From the NCBI GenBank assembly GCA_025455445.1, contig JALOMN010000109.1:1-6087 (forward strand): DNA of 6,087 bases, in the 5' to 3' direction. The notes under the pieces were generated by a model. That model worked only from the letters and a program-made list of their open reading frames with translations. It ran no database searches and was not told the DNA's origin. The translations under genes and the position numbers were made by a program. Of the stretch, positions 5,875-6,087 are shown in pieces; positions within the stretch are counted from its first letter, which is position 1; each line of letters begins with the position of its first letter. The stretch is from Cyclobacteriaceae bacterium (lineage in GTDB: Bacteria > Bacteroidota > Bacteroidia > Cytophagales > Cyclobacteriaceae).

Positions 5875-6087
5875 ATGAAAAAATTAGTAGGGTTAGTGGT
5901 TCTATTTTTTGTAGTTCAGATTGCGCATGCACACATTGAACTTCAGAAAGAAAAATGGATAAATCTGTTTAATGGAAAAGATTTATCAGGTTGGAAGCAA
6001 GTGAATGGTAAAGCAAAATATGAAGTAGCGAATGGCATGATCGTAGGCACATGCGTGAAGGATTCACCAAATTCCTTTCTGATTACT
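5875..6087 (+). CDS. DUF1080 (3-keto-disaccharide hydrolase family) protein, N-terminal part
   Basis: The frame is open to the window end, giving the first 71 residues. Residues 1-19 are a Sec signal peptide (MKKLVGLVVLFFVVQ core, AHA cleavage site at 17-19) without a lipobox cysteine, so the product should be periplasmic or secreted. The mature part opens with WINLFNGKDLSGWK (28-41) followed by YEVANGMIVGT, the characteristic beginning of DUF1080 (PF06439) domains. Members of this family have been shown to hydrolyse 3-keto-glycosides and often sit beside Gfo/Idh/MocA genes, as here. An alternative in-frame ATG at 5857-5859 overlaps the upstream stop as TAATG and would add six residues (MIRYWH); that arrangement would favour translational coupling. 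The ATG at 5875 is preferred for its more usual signal peptide start. The rest of the protein, including catalytic residues, is not visible. Confidence 0.87.
   Translation, partial: MKKLVGLVVLFFVVQIAHAHIELQKEKWINLFNGKDLSGWKQVNGKAKYEVANGMIVGTCVKDSPNSFLIT

Overview
The window most likely comes from the chromosome of a non-gut member of the Bacteroidota. The strongest sign is the type IX secretion (T9SS) sorting tail on the CotH-like protein, with its V-Y-P-N-P entry motif and F-V-K-x-N ending. The other signs are starts without Shine-Dalgarno sequences, an AT-leaning composition, and possible matches to the Bacteroidota -33/-7 promoter pattern (TTTG or TTG, then TAnnTTTG). The genus cannot be determined from this sequence.

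Layout from left to right: (1) the last 51 codons of an FtsX/MacB-type ABC transporter permease (+). (2) A CHAD-domain protein (-) whose stop codon directly abuts the permease stop, so the two genes converge with no gap. (3) A divergent intergenic region of about 205 bp. It holds an imperfect 22-bp-spaced direct repeat, a TGAT-N4-ATCA palindrome resembling a CRP/FNR-family site, and a weak promoter candidate for the rightward gene. (4) An unusual pyruvate kinase-family protein (+) with an N-terminal extension of about 135 residues, no C-terminal regulatory domain, and a signature of potassium independence. (5) A compact 74-bp gap with a plausible intrinsic terminator overlapping a plausible promoter. 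(6) A secreted CotH-family kinase-like protein with a Sec signal peptide and T9SS tail (+). (7) A Tat-exported Gfo/Idh/MocA oxidoreductase (+). (8) Immediately downstream, the first 71 codons of a DUF1080 (3-keto-disaccharide hydrolase family) protein with a Sec signal peptide, cut by the window end.

The last two genes probably form one transcription unit. Together they match the known scheme in which a Gfo/Idh/MocA enzyme oxidises a sugar at C3 and a DUF1080 protein cleaves the keto-glycoside outside the cytoplasm. The CHAD protein and the pyruvate kinase share a divergent control region. A link through phosphate or energy metabolism is conceivable, but only as inference. The CotH-like protein looks like a separate, singly transcribed extracellular protein.

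Nothing here amounts to a clearly new defence, mobile or RNA system. No tRNA, rRNA, CRISPR array or insertion sequence was seen. The points most worth following up are the atypical pyruvate kinase, the T9SS-exported CotH-like kinase, the Tat/Sec-exported keto-sugar gene pair, and the palindrome upstream of the pyruvate kinase gene.
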